From the NCBI GenBank assembly GCA_900552425.1, contig URZR01000119.1, positions 1-5,908 of the forward strand: 5,908 nt of DNA, read 5' to 3'. The DNA comes from an uncultured Collinsella sp. (GTDB taxonomy: Bacteria > Actinomycetota > Coriobacteriia > Coriobacteriales > Coriobacteriaceae). Under the pieces are notes generated by a model. The model did no database searches and had not been told where the DNA came from. It saw only the letters and a list, made by a program, of their open reading frames with translations. Below are positions 5,699 to 5,908 of the stretch, piece by piece. The stretch's first letter is position 1. Every line of letters begins with the position of its first letter. A program made the position numbers and the translations under genes.

Positions 5699-5908
5699 TT
5701 AGTACAAAAGCATCGAATCGCCGAACGAGAAGAAACGATATTCTTCCTTAATGGCTTCCTGATACGCATTCATGACCATTTCTCGTGTCGCAAATGCCGA
5801 AATCAGCATCATCAGCGTGCTCTCCGGCAGATGGAAGTTGGTCACAAGATGATCGACTGCCTTGAATTTATAGCCCGGATAGATGAAAATATCCGTCCAG
5901 CCGGACTG
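5699..5908 (-). CDS. queA: S-adenosylmethionine:tRNA ribosyltransferase-isomerase, C-terminal 69 residues only
   Basis: QueA transfers and rearranges the ribosyl group of S-adenosylmethionine onto preQ1 at position 34 of tRNA, making epoxyqueuosine. I translated the minus strand from the right edge: 69 codons then TAA at 5701-5699. The segment contains SGWTDIFIYPGYKFKAVDHL, TNFHLPESTLMMLISAF and the terminal YRFFSFGDSMLLY, all highly characteristic of the QueA C-terminus. The start and most of the protein (usually about 340-350 residues) lie outside the window. It is upstream of tgt in the same operon with a 23-base gap. The fragment is lower in GC (42-48% in the 60-base lines counted) than most of tgt. 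Confidence 0.96.
   Translation of the reverse strand, partial: QSGWTDIFIYPGYKFKAVDHLVTNFHLPESTLMMLISAFATREMVMNAYQEAIKEEYRFFSFGDSMLLY

Overview
The window is a GC-rich, gene-dense piece of bacterial chromosome with strong AGGAGG-type ribosome binding sites and short gaps. Base composition and gene style suggest an actinobacterial gut anaerobe of the Coriobacteriia (Collinsella-like). This is an inference from overall look only, as there is no rRNA or marker gene to fix it.

Layout, left to right. On the minus strand lie an M20-family dipeptidase (its C-terminal end is cut by the left edge) and, just upstream of it in transcription, a HAD-family phosphatase. They probably share a transcript. 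A divergent intergenic region of about 150 bp carries two dyad symmetries and a clear -10 box. It leads into a plus-strand DegV/FakB-type fatty-acid-binding protein. DegV converges with a minus-strand type II toxin-antitoxin operon (DinJ/RelB-like antitoxin followed by YafQ/RelE-like toxin). Upstream of that operon is a minus-strand LOG-family nucleotide phosphoribohydrolase. An intrinsic terminator and a 149-base leader follow, then tgt (complete) and the 3' end of queA, both minus strand.

queA and tgt work together in queuosine modification of tRNA: Tgt swaps guanine 34 for preQ1, and QueA adds the epoxycyclopentane group from S-adenosylmethionine. DegV probably presents fatty acids to a fatty acid kinase encoded elsewhere. 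The peptidase, HAD phosphatase and LOG enzyme look like ordinary housekeeping or salvage functions.

The least ordinary part is the toxin-antitoxin cassette. It is visibly lower in GC than its neighbours. On one side it is bounded by a perfect 24-bp-arm palindrome over its own promoter region. On the other it is bounded by a 15-bp-arm inverted repeat with matching 3-base flanks. A second compositional break lies at the start of tgt. I see no phage, IS transposase, CRISPR array, tRNA or rRNA, and no clearly new multi-gene system. The main open questions concern the regulatory DNA between genes.
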